Source: Acidipropionibacterium thoenii DSM 20276 (GTDB lineage: Bacteria > Actinomycetota > Actinomycetes > Propionibacteriales > Propionibacteriaceae). Taken from it: a stretch of DNA of 64,000 bases. The first letter of the stretch is position 1. The number at the start of each line of letters is the position of its first letter. The notes beneath the pieces are model-generated. The model was given only the letters and a program-made list of their open reading frames with translations, made no database searches and was not told where the DNA came from. Made by a program: the position numbers and the translations under genes. Location: assembly GCF_000423445.1 (NCBI RefSeq), contig NZ_AUHZ01000005.1, positions 186,001 through 250,000 on the forward strand, given 5' to 3'. This document shows positions 32,784 through 41,324 of the stretch, in pieces.

Positions 32784-33419
32784 TCAGACCCTCATCAGGG
32801 CCCCGAGCAGGGTCGACATCTGGCGCTCCACCTCGACGTGGTCGGCCGGGTGCCCGGCGATGATCGCCTCGATCATCTGCTGGTCGTGGACGGTGCGCAT
32901 GATCGCCAGCAGGTCGTCCACCGAGATCCCCAGCTGGACACCGTTGGCGGCAATCACCTCCGCCACCAGCTCGCGCAGGGCAGGTGTGCAGGACTCGGTG
33001 AGGGCCCGGTAGGCCGGCCGCAGCTCCGGATCACGGGCCGCCTGGAGGCGGATCTCGTTGATCGCCAGGATCGTCTCCGGATCCGAACTCACCGTGCTGG
33101 TGAACAGTTTGATCGCCAGCCCGAGCTTGCGCTCGATCGGCAGCCCGGTGGCCGAGACCCGCGGCAGCTCGGTGGCCAGCGCCATGATCGTCTGATCGAT
33201 GGAGCGGTGCAGGACGTCGATGCACAGTTCGTTCTTGGACTCGAAGTTGGAGTAGAAGGCCCCGCGGGTGAACCCGGCCTCCTCGCAGATCTCCTCCACC
33301 GAGGCGCCGTCGACCCCCTTGCGGGCTATCACCCGCACAGCGGCCCACGCCAGCCTCTCCCTGGTGGCCGCCCGTCGCGTGCTGACCTGCTCGTGGGACG
33401 TCGCCACATCGGTCATCAT
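32784..33419 (-). CDS. TetR-family repressor (211 aa)
   Basis: The N-terminal helix-turn-helix (about residues 17-62, ARKGVDGASVEEICEEAGF then FYSNFESKNELCIDVL) is typical TetR, followed by a helical ligand-binding domain. It is divergent from the MMPL/YhgE operon, and the 125 bases between hold an array of operator-like repeats, so it very likely represses that operon and itself. Starts ATG 33419 and 33416 are adjacent; GGGAGG upstream suits either. The ligand is unknown but is probably a lipid or drug exported by the pump. Confidence 0.9.
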   Translation of the reverse strand: MMTDVATSHEQVSTRRAATRERLAWAAVRVIARKGVDGASVEEICEEAGFTRGAFYSNFESKNELCIDVLHRSIDQTIMALATELPRVSATGLPIERKLGLAIKLFTSTVSSDPETILAINEIRLQAARDPELRPAYRALTESCTPALRELVAEVIAANGVQLGISVDDLLAIMRTVHDQQMIEAIIAGHPADHVEVERQMSTLLGALMRV

Positions 33420-33466
33420 TGGCCTCCCTGGGCCCGTGTTCAGCCCTGTCACAACCGGTCTCCGTC

Positions 33467-33528
33467 GGTTTGCATACGACAGTGTATCGCATACACTTCT
33501 GTATCGGATACGGGCATGTATCCGATCA
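33467..33528. promoter_or_regulatory. TetR operator array, four copies with a 17-bp period, over an MMPL promoter
   Basis: gtatcgcatac (33484), gtatcggatac (33501) and gtatccgatca (33518) begin exactly 17 bases apart, and a weaker copy (ggtttgcatac) sits at 33467. Consensus gtatcSgatac is palindromic. The copies overlap TTGCAT (33470-33475) and, 16 bases later, TACACT (33492-33497), a plausible sigma-70 promoter for the MMPL gene. Their place between the TetR gene and the exporter operon supports an operator role. Confidence 0.75.
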
Positions 33529-33544
33529 CGACCCAGAGGTGACG

Positions 33545-36445
33545 ATGTCCTCCTTCCTGCACGATCTCAGCGACTGGTGCTTCCGCCGGGCCAAGACGGT
33601 TCTGGCGATCTGGTTGGCAGTGCTGGTACTGCTCGGCGGGCTCACCGCAGCCTTCGCGGGATCCTTCGAGGACACCTTCACCATTCCGGGCGCCCCCTCG
33701 CAGACCGCGATGGACAACCTCAAGGCCACCTTCCCCCAGGCCGCCGACCTCACCGCCGACGTGGTGGTCGTGGTCCCCAAGGGGGACTCGGTGGACTCGG
33801 CGGCCAACCGGCCGAAGATCGAGAAGGGGGTCACCGAGCTCGGCAGGCTGAGTTTCGTCCACAGTGTCACCTCGCCCTGGGACAAGTACGTCACCGGGAT
33901 GGTCAGCGAGGACAAGACCGCCGCCGTCATCCAGGTCGATGTCGGCAACCAGACCTCCGCCACCTTCCCCGATGCCCAGAAACAGGCCCTGCAGGACGCC
34001 GGCAAGCGCATCGAGCAGACTCTTCCCGCCGGCAGCAGGGTGGATGTCGGCGGTCAGGCCTTCGGCGCCACCTTCCCCACCATCGGGGTCACCGAGGCCC
34101 TCGGTGTGGTGGTCGCGCTCATCGTGCTGTTCTTCACCCTGGGATCGATCATCGCTGCGGGGATGCCGATCATCACCGCCCTGGTCGGTGTCGGCATCTC
34201 CACCTGCATCACGATGCTGTTGGCCAATTTCACGGCCATCAACTCCACCACCCCTTTGCTGGCGGTGATGCTGGGCCTGGCGGTGGGAATCGACTACGCG
34301 CTGTTCATCCTGTCGCGGCACCGTGACCAGCTCGCCGAGGGGGTCGAGCCGAGGACCTCGGCATCCCGGGCGGTGGCCACCTCCGGATCAGCCGTCGTCT
34401 TCGCCGGTGCCACGGTCATCATCGCCCTGGTCGGCCTGGCGATCGCCGGCATCCCCTTCCTCACCGTGATGGGCATCTTCGCCGCCATCGGCGTCGCCCT
34501 GGCGGTGGCCATCGCGCTCACCATCCTGCCCGCCTTCATGGGGCTGATGGGCACCCGGATGACCCCGCGCAGGAGCCGCCGGAAGGCCAGGGCCGCGAAG
34601 GCCAAGGACGGCGAGCAGGCCGATGCGGCCACCTCTGCGCAGGGCCGGGCAGGTGCGGGCGACCAGAAGGCCGCCCCTGCTGGGAAGGCCTCCCATGGCG
34701 GCGTCTTCGCCTGGTGGGTGCATGTCGTCACTAAGGTGCCGGTGGCCACCATCCTCATCGTCGTGGTGCTGGTCGGTTCCCTGGCCATCCCGGTCAAGGA
34801 CCTCCACCTCTCGCTGCCCTCGGCCGCCGAGGATGCCCTGGGCACCCCCTCGCGCCAGACCTACGACACCCTCACCGACAAGTTCGGCGACGGCTTCAAC
34901 GGCCCGATCATCGTCACCGCGGATATCGTCAACTCCGCCGACCCGATGGGGGTCATCAACGGTCTGAAGAAGGACATCCAGGCCCTTCCCGGCGTCAAGC
35001 AGGTGCCGGTGGCGATCCCCAATCAGAACGTCGACACCGCGATGATCCAGGTCATCCCCACCACCGGCCCCTCCGATGAGGCGACCTCCGAGCTGGTCGG
35101 CAGGCTGCGCGACCAGCAGGCCAAGTGGAAGGACCAGTACGGCGTCGACACCGGTGTGACCGGTGTGACCGCCATCCAGATCGATGTCTCCAACCAGCTC
35201 GGCAGCGCGATGCTGCCCTTCGCACTGTTCGTGGTCGGGCTGTGCCTGATCCTGCTCACCGTGGTCTTCCGCTCGATCGCGGTTCCCATCAAGGCCACCG
35301 TCGGCTACCTGCTGTCGGCCGGTGCCGGGCTGGGCGCCGCCCAGCTGGTGTTCAATCGCGGTATCGGGCTCGACATCATCAACATGGACTCCGCAGTGCC
35401 GATCATCTCCTTCATGCCGATCGTGGTGATGGGCATCCTGTTCGGCCTGGCGATGGACTACGAGGTCTTCCTGGTGTCGCGGATGCGTGAGATCTACACC
35501 CACGGGGTGCCGGCCAAGCAGGCCGTCGTCGACGGATTCGTGGCCTCCGGCAAGGTCGTCACCGCCGCCGCCCTCATCATGTTCTCGGTCTTCGTGTTCT
35601 TCATCCCCGAGGGCATGCACGCGCTGCGCGAGATTGCCCTGGCGCTGGCCGTCGGCATCGTCATCGACGCCTTCCTGGTCCGGATGACCTTCGTGCCGGC
35701 GGTGCTGACCCTGCTCGGCGACAAGGCCTGGTGGCTGCCCAAGTGGCTCGACGAGCACCTTCCGGTTCTCGACATCGAGGGTGAGGCGGTGCGCCGCGAG
35801 GCGGAACTGGCCGACTGGCCCACTGCCGACCACACCGAGGCGGTGCACGGCGAGGGACTGGCCGTCAACGGGCTGTTCAGCGATGTGCGCGCCCACGTCG
35901 AACCCGGCGAGGTCCAGGCGGTCTACGGGCCGCCCGGCGCTGTCACCGGACTGCTGCTGGCTCTGTCGGGACGGCTGGACCTGGACGCCGGGAACTGCCG
36001 TTCGGCCGGTGAGCTGCTGCCGGATCGGGCCTCTCGGGTACGCCGGCTGGTGACCTTCGTCGACGCCGCCGAGCCCGACGGGCTGGCCGACCGGCTGCGT
36101 GAGGGGCTGCACCCCTCCACCCGGTTGGCCGTCATCGACCACGCCGACCGGGTCGTCGACCCGGAGTCGCGGGCTGCCCTGGAGCATCTGTGCACCCGGG
36201 CCCGGGCGGCCGGACGCACCGGCGTGCTGCTCGGCGCCCAGCGCGCCGCCAGACTGGAGTGGTTGAAGCCCGACGGAATCGGGGAGCTCACCAGTTCCCA
36301 GACATCGCCCGGCCCAGCCCAGTCCCATCCGGCCCAGTCCGATGCGGCCCAGTCCGATGCGGGCCAGTCCGACCCTGCCGACGCCGGCCGGACGGCGTCC
36401 TCCCCCTCTGACCATCTGCCTGCCTTCTCTGAAGGAGCGAACTGA
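33545..36445 (+). CDS. MMPL/RND transporter fused to a degenerate ABC-ATPase-like domain (966 aa)
   Basis: Twelve-helix exporter of the MMPL family, with two repeats each holding a periplasmic domain. TM4-type GLAVGIDYALFILSRHR and its counterpart GLAMDYEVFLVSRMRE carry the membrane aspartates of proton-driven pumps. The loop at about 340-390 is Lys/Ala-rich. After the last helix (about 725), residues 765-905 form a soluble domain that reads like an ABC ATPase. GPPGAVTGLLLALSGR takes the Walker A place without the Lys, and RLAVIDHADRVVDPESRAAL the Walker B place. A repeat-rich tail follows. ATG 33545 has AGAGGT upstream; the stop overlaps the YhgE gene (TGATG). Confidence 0.9.
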   Translation: MSSFLHDLSDWCFRRAKTVLAIWLAVLVLLGGLTAAFAGSFEDTFTIPGAPSQTAMDNLKATFPQAADLTADVVVVVPKGDSVDSAANRPKIEKGVTELGRLSFVHSVTSPWDKYVTGMVSEDKTAAVIQVDVGNQTSATFPDAQKQALQDAGKRIEQTLPAGSRVDVGGQAFGATFPTIGVTEALGVVVALIVLFFTLGSIIAAGMPIITALVGVGISTCITMLLANFTAINSTTPLLAVMLGLAVGIDYALFILSRHRDQLAEGVEPRTSASRAVATSGSAVVFAGATVIIALVGLAIAGIPFLTVMGIFAAIGVALAVAIALTILPAFMGLMGTRMTPRRSRRKARAAKAKDGEQADAATSAQGRAGAGDQKAAPAGKASHGGVFAWWVHVVTKVPVATILIVVVLVGSLAIPVKDLHLSLPSAAEDALGTPSRQTYDTLTDKFGDGFNGPIIVTADIVNSADPMGVINGLKKDIQALPGVKQVPVAIPNQNVDTAMIQVIPTTGPSDEATSELVGRLRDQQAKWKDQYGVDTGVTGVTAIQIDVSNQLGSAMLPFALFVVGLCLILLTVVFRSIAVPIKATVGYLLSAGAGLGAAQLVFNRGIGLDIINMDSAVPIISFMPIVVMGILFGLAMDYEVFLVSRMREIYTHGVPAKQAVVDGFVASGKVVTAAALIMFSVFVFFIPEGMHALREIALALAVGIVIDAFLVRMTFVPAVLTLLGDKAWWLPKWLDEHLPVLDIEGEAVRREAELADWPTADHTEAVHGEGLAVNGLFSDVRAHVEPGEVQAVYGPPGAVTGLLLALSGRLDLDAGNCRSAGELLPDRASRVRRLVTFVDAAEPDGLADRLREGLHPSTRLAVIDHADRVVDPESRAALEHLCTRARAAGRTGVLLGAQRAARLEWLKPDGIGELTSSQTSPGPAQSHPAQSDAAQSDAGQSDPADAGRTASSPSDHLPAFSEGAN
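36331..36375 (+). repeat. Tandem 15-bp repeats in the tail of the MMPL gene
   Basis: ggcccagtccgatgc occurs twice exactly (36331-36345, 36346-36360) and a third, diverged copy follows. They encode AQSDA units in the disordered C-terminus. A diverged copy also precedes them. In-frame length variation between strains is likely. Confidence 0.8.
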
Positions 36446-38979
36446 TGACTCGCCGTATGTTCTCCCCGGCCTCCCAGCCGAAGGCCGAGCGTTCCCACTC
36501 GACCATCACGTTGAGCTGGGCCTCGGTCATCGCCCTGGTGCTGGTGCCGCTGATCGTGGCCGGGGCGCTGATCGGCACCACCTGGAAGATGACCGACCGG
36601 CTCGGTCAGGTCCGCGCCGCGATCGTCAACCAGGACGCCGGGGTCACCCTCAACGGCCAGTTCGTGCCCATGGGCCGCCAGCTGTCCGGCCAGCTCATCT
36701 CCTCGGGCACCGCGACCACCGACGGCCGGCCGATCAGCTGGCAGCTCACCTCTGCCGATGAGGCGGCCGCCGGGCTCAAGGACGGCACCTTCGTCGCCTC
36801 CATCACGATCCCCAAGACCTTCTCCAAGGACGCCACCTCCTACTCGGCGAACAAGGGGGACTCCGCCCGCCAGGCAGTGGTGACGGTCGCCACCTCCGAG
36901 AGCTCCCCGGTCACCGACTCCACCATCGCCACGATGACCGCCCAGGCCGCCCAGACCGCTCTCAACAAGACCCTCAACAGCCAGTACCTCGACAACATCT
37001 ACCTGGGCTTCAACAAGCTCGGCGACTCGATGGTCTCGGTGAGCAAGGGCGCCGATCAGCTCAATGACGGCACCCAGCAGCTGGCCACCGGGATCAAGAG
37101 CGCCACCAGCGGCACCCAGCAGCTGGCCACCGGTGCCAGCACGCTCGATCAGGGCGGCCAGCAGCTCTCGGCAGCCGGCAGCAAGCTGCTGGTCGGGGTC
37201 AACCAGCTCGCCAGTGGGGTCGCCCTGCTGGATGCCAACGGTTCGAAGCTCAACGCAGGCGGTAAGCAGCTGGCCTCCGGAGCCGCCACCTTGAACGCCT
37301 CCAGCGGGAAACTGGTGTCCGGTGGCAACCAGCTGGCCTCCGGGGCCAAGACCCTGGACTCCAACGGCGCTCAACTCAATGCAGGTGGCACGCAGCTGGC
37401 CTCCGGGGCCAAGCAGGTCTCCGACGGGCTGTCCCAGATGGACAGTCAGGTCCAGAAGATCTCGGTCAACGTGCCCGAGGTCAGCCAGGATCAGCTGGAT
37501 CAGCTCGGCCAGCTCAAGACCGGGGCCAGCCAGATCTCCCAGGCCAGCTCCGGGATCTACTCGGGGATGAAGTCCTACCAGGCCGCGATGGCCGACCCCA
37601 GCGAGGACCAGGTCAACAAGATCGTGGCGCAGGTCTGCCAGCGCAATCCGCAGTCCTGCGAGACCCCGCAGGCCAAGGAGCAGGTGGCTGCCGGGGTGAG
37701 GGCCGGGATGGGCCAGGCGGCCTCGGCGATGGGGAGCTCCTCGGACTCCGACTCGCTGCTGGGCAAGGCCAACACCTTCAACAGCACCGTGCAGGGATAT
37801 GCCTCCAAGATCGGCGGGGGAGTCGACCAGCTGCTCACCCTGCTCAAGAGCGCCCCGCAGATCGGCGAGAAGCTCACCGACCTCAAGAACGGCGTCCACC
37901 AGCTGGCCACCGGGGCCGAGAAGGTCTCCGACGGCGCCTCCAGCTACTCCACCGGGGTCGGCAGGTACACCGCCGGGGTGCACACCCTGTCCCAGGGCGT
38001 CTCCAGCTACACCTCGGGTGTGTCGACCTACACCGGAGGGGTCGGGACGCTGGCCTCGGGAGTCTCGACGTACACCTCAGGGGTCGGCCAGTACACCGCC
38101 GGGGTCCACACCCTGGCCCAGCAGATGCCTGCGATGACCAGCGGCACCCAGCAGTACGTGGCCGGCGTAGGCCAGCTCACCAGCGGGATCCACTCGCTGT
38201 CGACCGGGGCCGACAAGCTCTACGACGGCCAGGTCAAGCTCTCCCAGGGGGCGGTGAAACTCGCCAAGGGGTCCGACACCTTCGCCACCCAGGTCGCCAA
38301 GGGCGCCAGCCAGGTACCCAGCTACTCGGCCTCCGACCGGTCCAAGCTGTCGGACGTGGTGTCGGCTCCGGTCTCCTCGAGCACCACCCCCAATGGCACC
38401 TCGGCCTGGGTGGTCGGGCTGATCCTCATCCTCGGTCTGTGGATCGGGGCACTGGGCATCTGGTTGGTGGCACGCACCGTGCCGTCGCGGGTGCTGACCT
38501 CCTCGCGGTCGACCCTGTCGCTGTTGTGGAGCTCGCTGTCGACCGGCACCGGGGTCATCCTGGTGAGCTCGGCCGGACTGGCCCTGCTGGCCACCGTGGC
38601 CACCGGCGTCTCGGCGGTGCGAGGGCTCGGGTTGTTCGGGATGCTGCTGCTGATCGGGGCGATGTTCCTGGTCGTCAACCATGCCCTGGCGGGCTGGCTG
38701 CATGCTGTCGGACGTTTCATCGCGGTGGTCCTGGTAGCGGCTGCGGCCGCCGTCGGGGTGGTCTCGGCGGTGCCGGGCTGGGTGCGCTGGGTCCATGGCA
38801 TCTCGCCGCTGAAACCGGCGATGGAGGCGGTCACCGCGATCCTGGCCGGCCACCTGCCGAGCTTCGGGGCGCTGCTGACCATCATTCTGTGGCTGGTGAT
38901 CGGAGTGGTGGCCAGTCTGCTGGCAGTCAACCGGGCGAGGCGGACCACCGTCGCGAAGGTGCTCGCCGAGGCGAGCTGA
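36445..38979 (+). CDS. YhgE/Pip-family membrane protein (844 aa)
   Basis: The N-terminal helix (about 25-47) is followed by a YhgE/Pip domain (VRAAIVNQDAGVTLNGQFVPMG, then DGTFVASITIPKTFS). A very long extracellular part follows, made of heptad-like repeats such as QQLATGA, NQLASGA and YTSGVSTY (about 195-620), predicted coiled coil. Five to six helices at the C-terminus (about 650-835) resemble ABC-2 permeases. TGATG coupling to the MMPL gene and GAAGGAGCG before the start show one operon. Members of this family have been linked to export of surface material and to phage reception in Gram-positive bacteria. With the fused ATPase-like domain next door it may form one export complex; this is inference. 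Confidence 0.88.
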   Translation: MTRRMFSPASQPKAERSHSTITLSWASVIALVLVPLIVAGALIGTTWKMTDRLGQVRAAIVNQDAGVTLNGQFVPMGRQLSGQLISSGTATTDGRPISWQLTSADEAAAGLKDGTFVASITIPKTFSKDATSYSANKGDSARQAVVTVATSESSPVTDSTIATMTAQAAQTALNKTLNSQYLDNIYLGFNKLGDSMVSVSKGADQLNDGTQQLATGIKSATSGTQQLATGASTLDQGGQQLSAAGSKLLVGVNQLASGVALLDANGSKLNAGGKQLASGAATLNASSGKLVSGGNQLASGAKTLDSNGAQLNAGGTQLASGAKQVSDGLSQMDSQVQKISVNVPEVSQDQLDQLGQLKTGASQISQASSGIYSGMKSYQAAMADPSEDQVNKIVAQVCQRNPQSCETPQAKEQVAAGVRAGMGQAASAMGSSSDSDSLLGKANTFNSTVQGYASKIGGGVDQLLTLLKSAPQIGEKLTDLKNGVHQLATGAEKVSDGASSYSTGVGRYTAGVHTLSQGVSSYTSGVSTYTGGVGTLASGVSTYTSGVGQYTAGVHTLAQQMPAMTSGTQQYVAGVGQLTSGIHSLSTGADKLYDGQVKLSQGAVKLAKGSDTFATQVAKGASQVPSYSASDRSKLSDVVSAPVSSSTTPNGTSAWVVGLILILGLWIGALGIWLVARTVPSRVLTSSRSTLSLLWSSLSTGTGVILVSSAGLALLATVATGVSAVRGLGLFGMLLLIGAMFLVVNHALAGWLHAVGRFIAVVLVAAAAAVGVVSAVPGWVRWVHGISPLKPAMEAVTAILAGHLPSFGALLTIILWLVIGVVASLLAVNRARRTTVAKVLAEAS

Positions 38980-38993
38980 GCCGGCGGCGTCGT

Positions 38994-39758
38994 TCAGCCC
39001 CGGTGCCAGACCCACCAGGCCAGGAAGACACCGCCGGCGGCGATCAGCCAGCGGCTGAGGTTGTTGGGCCCATGGCGCTGGACGCCGGGGCCCAGGGTGC
39101 CGCCGACCGTCTGGCCGGCGAACATCACCAGCACCGCGAACCAGTCGATCGGTGCGAAGAAGACGAAGACCATCGAGGCGGTGAGGTTGGAGACGCCGAG
39201 CAGCACGGTCTTCATCAGCATCGTCTGGCGGTACTCCTGGCTGCCGAGCAGCAGGGTCGCGGCCAGGAAGACCACCCCGGATCCGGCGCCGAAGTAGCCC
39301 CCGTAGACGCACACCGGGATCAGCACCATGAGATAGACGACCCAGCCGGAGGTCTTCTGTGTGCCGGCCCCGGAGGTGAATCGCCACAGCAGGGGGGCGG
39401 CCAGGATCAGCAGCGAGGCGAACAGGATGAGCCAGGGGGCCAGCGCCTCGAAGGCCCTCTCCCCGGTGGTCACCAGCAGGGCCCCGCCGGCTGCCCCGCC
39501 GATCGCGGCGATGACGACCTGCTCGAGTGTCCTGGCGGCCCCCGCCTGGCCGACCTGGCGGCCGGCTCTGAGGGTGGCACCTGCACTGGCGCCGACCTGG
39601 GCCAGGGTGTTGGTGGCATTGGCGGCCAACGGGTTGAGGCCCAGAGCCAGCAGCGCCGGGTAACTGATGAGCGAGGCCAGCCCGGCGATGTAGCCGACCA
39701 GACCGGCCGCCGCCCCGGCCAGGAACAGCAGAGCCGCGGAGGCCACCGAGATATCCAT
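38994..39758 (-). CDS. TSUP/TauE-SafE family permease (254 aa)
   Basis: Putative sulfite, sulfonate or organic-anion exporter with eight hydrophobic segments. The N-terminal GAAAGLVGYIAGLASLISYPALLALGLNPLAANATNT is the family signature, repeated in the second half as YGGYFGAGSGVVFLAATLLLG. ATG 39758 with GGGGAGAG is chosen over the longer frame at 39782. It ends 14 bases from the convergent YhgE gene. Substrate not predictable. Confidence 0.88.
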   Translation of the reverse strand: MDISVASAALLFLAGAAAGLVGYIAGLASLISYPALLALGLNPLAANATNTLAQVGASAGATLRAGRQVGQAGAARTLEQVVIAAIGGAAGGALLVTTGERAFEALAPWLILFASLLILAAPLLWRFTSGAGTQKTSGWVVYLMVLIPVCVYGGYFGAGSGVVFLAATLLLGSQEYRQTMLMKTVLLGVSNLTASMVFVFFAPIDWFAVLVMFAGQTVGGTLGPGVQRHGPNNLSRWLIAAGGVFLAWWVWHRG

Positions 39759-39828
39759 GAACCACTCTCCCCGGATCAGCATACGGTGGGCGTGCTCGGG
39801 GCCGGTGGCTCTCGCGCCGCAGGCCGGG

Positions 39829-41034
39829 CTAGCCGCGCCGGGAGTCGTGATGGAGCATGACCCCGCCCAGCAGCGCGGAGATCAGCGATCCGGCCAGCAC
39901 GCCGATCCGCGCCTGATCGACCAGGTCGCCGCCGTCCGGTGGCTGCGCGTCGAAGGACAACCCGGCGATGAGCATCGCCACCGTGAAGCCGATCCCGCAC
40001 AGCAGGGCGACCGGCAGCAGGTCGCGGATCGTGACCCCCTCAGGCAGCTCCAGCCGACTCCAGCGCTTCAGGCCGGCAGTGACCGCCAGCACCCCGAGCG
40101 GCTTACCGATCACCAGGGCCGCCACCACCGCCCACAGCACCGGGTGGCTGAACGGGCCCGATCCTCCCGACCGCCCGGTCCCCAGCACCGGCACCCCGGC
40201 GGCGAAGAGCGCGAAGACCGGCAGCGCGACCGCATTGGAGAAGGGCTGGACGAGCTGACTGGTCCGGGTGGCCCGCGAGACGGTCTCATCGGGGCGCCGG
40301 ACAGCCGGCACCACCAGGCCCAGGGCCACCCCGGCGATCGTGGCGTGAACCCCGGAGCGGTACATGAACCACCAGGCGAGCACCGCCACCGGCACCATCA
40401 GCCACCAGGCCATCCGACGGCGTCGAGCCAGCCAGCCGAAGACCGCCACACAGGCCGCCGCAGCCAGCAGGGCCGGTAGTGCGATGGCATGGGAGTAGAA
40501 GATCGCGATGACCAGTATCCCGATGAGATCATCGACGACCGCCAGTGTGAGCAGAAAGATCCGCAGGCCCCGCTGCAGCCCATCGGGCAGCCCCCGGCCG
40601 GCCAGCACCAGAACCGTCAGGGCGAAGGCGATGTCGGTGGCGGTGGGGATCGCCCAGCCGTGCACGAACTGCGCTCCCGACACCGGGGCCACCACGGCGC
40701 AGTACACCAGCGCCGGGGCCGCCACCCCGCCGCAGGCCGCCAGGATCGGAACCGCCGCGCGCCGCGGATCCCGCAGGCCCCCGACCCGGATCTCCTGGAT
40801 CAGGTCCAACCCTACGGTGAGGAAGAACAGCGCCAGCAGGCCGTCCTGGGCCCACTGGTCGACGGTGAGAGAGCCCAGCGACGAGCCGGCCAGATGGCCG
40901 AAGCCGTCGCGTGCCGGCGAGTTGGCCAGCACCAGGCCGAACCCGGCCGCGCAGATCACCAGGACCCCGCCGGTGGTCTCCCGGGACAGCAGGACGCGCA
41001 GCCGTGCCGCGAGAGAGGGGATCGGGATGGTCAT
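39829..41034 (-). CDS. nhaA: Na+/H+ antiporter NhaA (401 aa)
   Basis: Exchanges sodium for protons for pH and salt homeostasis. The key residues of E. coli NhaA are visible in context: Asp in PTATDIAFA (D133), the Asp pair in VVDDLIGI (D163/D164) and Lys in VIGKPLGV (K300). Eleven to twelve helices and normal length. ATG 41034 has AGGAG at 6 bases. Divergent from malic enzyme with a 290-base region between, in which I see no gene and no clear operator. Confidence 0.95.
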   Translation of the reverse strand: MTIPIPSLAARLRVLLSRETTGGVLVICAAGFGLVLANSPARDGFGHLAGSSLGSLTVDQWAQDGLLALFFLTVGLDLIQEIRVGGLRDPRRAAVPILAACGGVAAPALVYCAVVAPVSGAQFVHGWAIPTATDIAFALTVLVLAGRGLPDGLQRGLRIFLLTLAVVDDLIGILVIAIFYSHAIALPALLAAAACVAVFGWLARRRRMAWWLMVPVAVLAWWFMYRSGVHATIAGVALGLVVPAVRRPDETVSRATRTSQLVQPFSNAVALPVFALFAAGVPVLGTGRSGGSGPFSHPVLWAVVAALVIGKPLGVLAVTAGLKRWSRLELPEGVTIRDLLPVALLCGIGFTVAMLIAGLSFDAQPPDGGDLVDQARIGVLAGSLISALLGGVMLHHDSRRG

Positions 41035-41324
41035 CGGGGCTCCTGGCAGGACAGCTCGGTCGACAGCACCCCGGAGCAACCGGGGCGGTCGACCAGACTT
41101 CCCGACGCACCGGGGCCACCCTAACAGAGCCCGGCAGGACAGCTTCCGGACACCATGACCCGGGGTACCGGCCGGCCGACGGGCAGCACCCTGGCGGTGC
41201 CATCATCGCCCCCCGCCAGCACCGCCGGGCCGGCCGTGGTTGACTGGCGGGTGTACGTCCCCACCCGTCGGTGACGATCGCCGCACCGCCGGATGGAACA
41301 CAGACTTTCGGAGATGAGAGCGCT

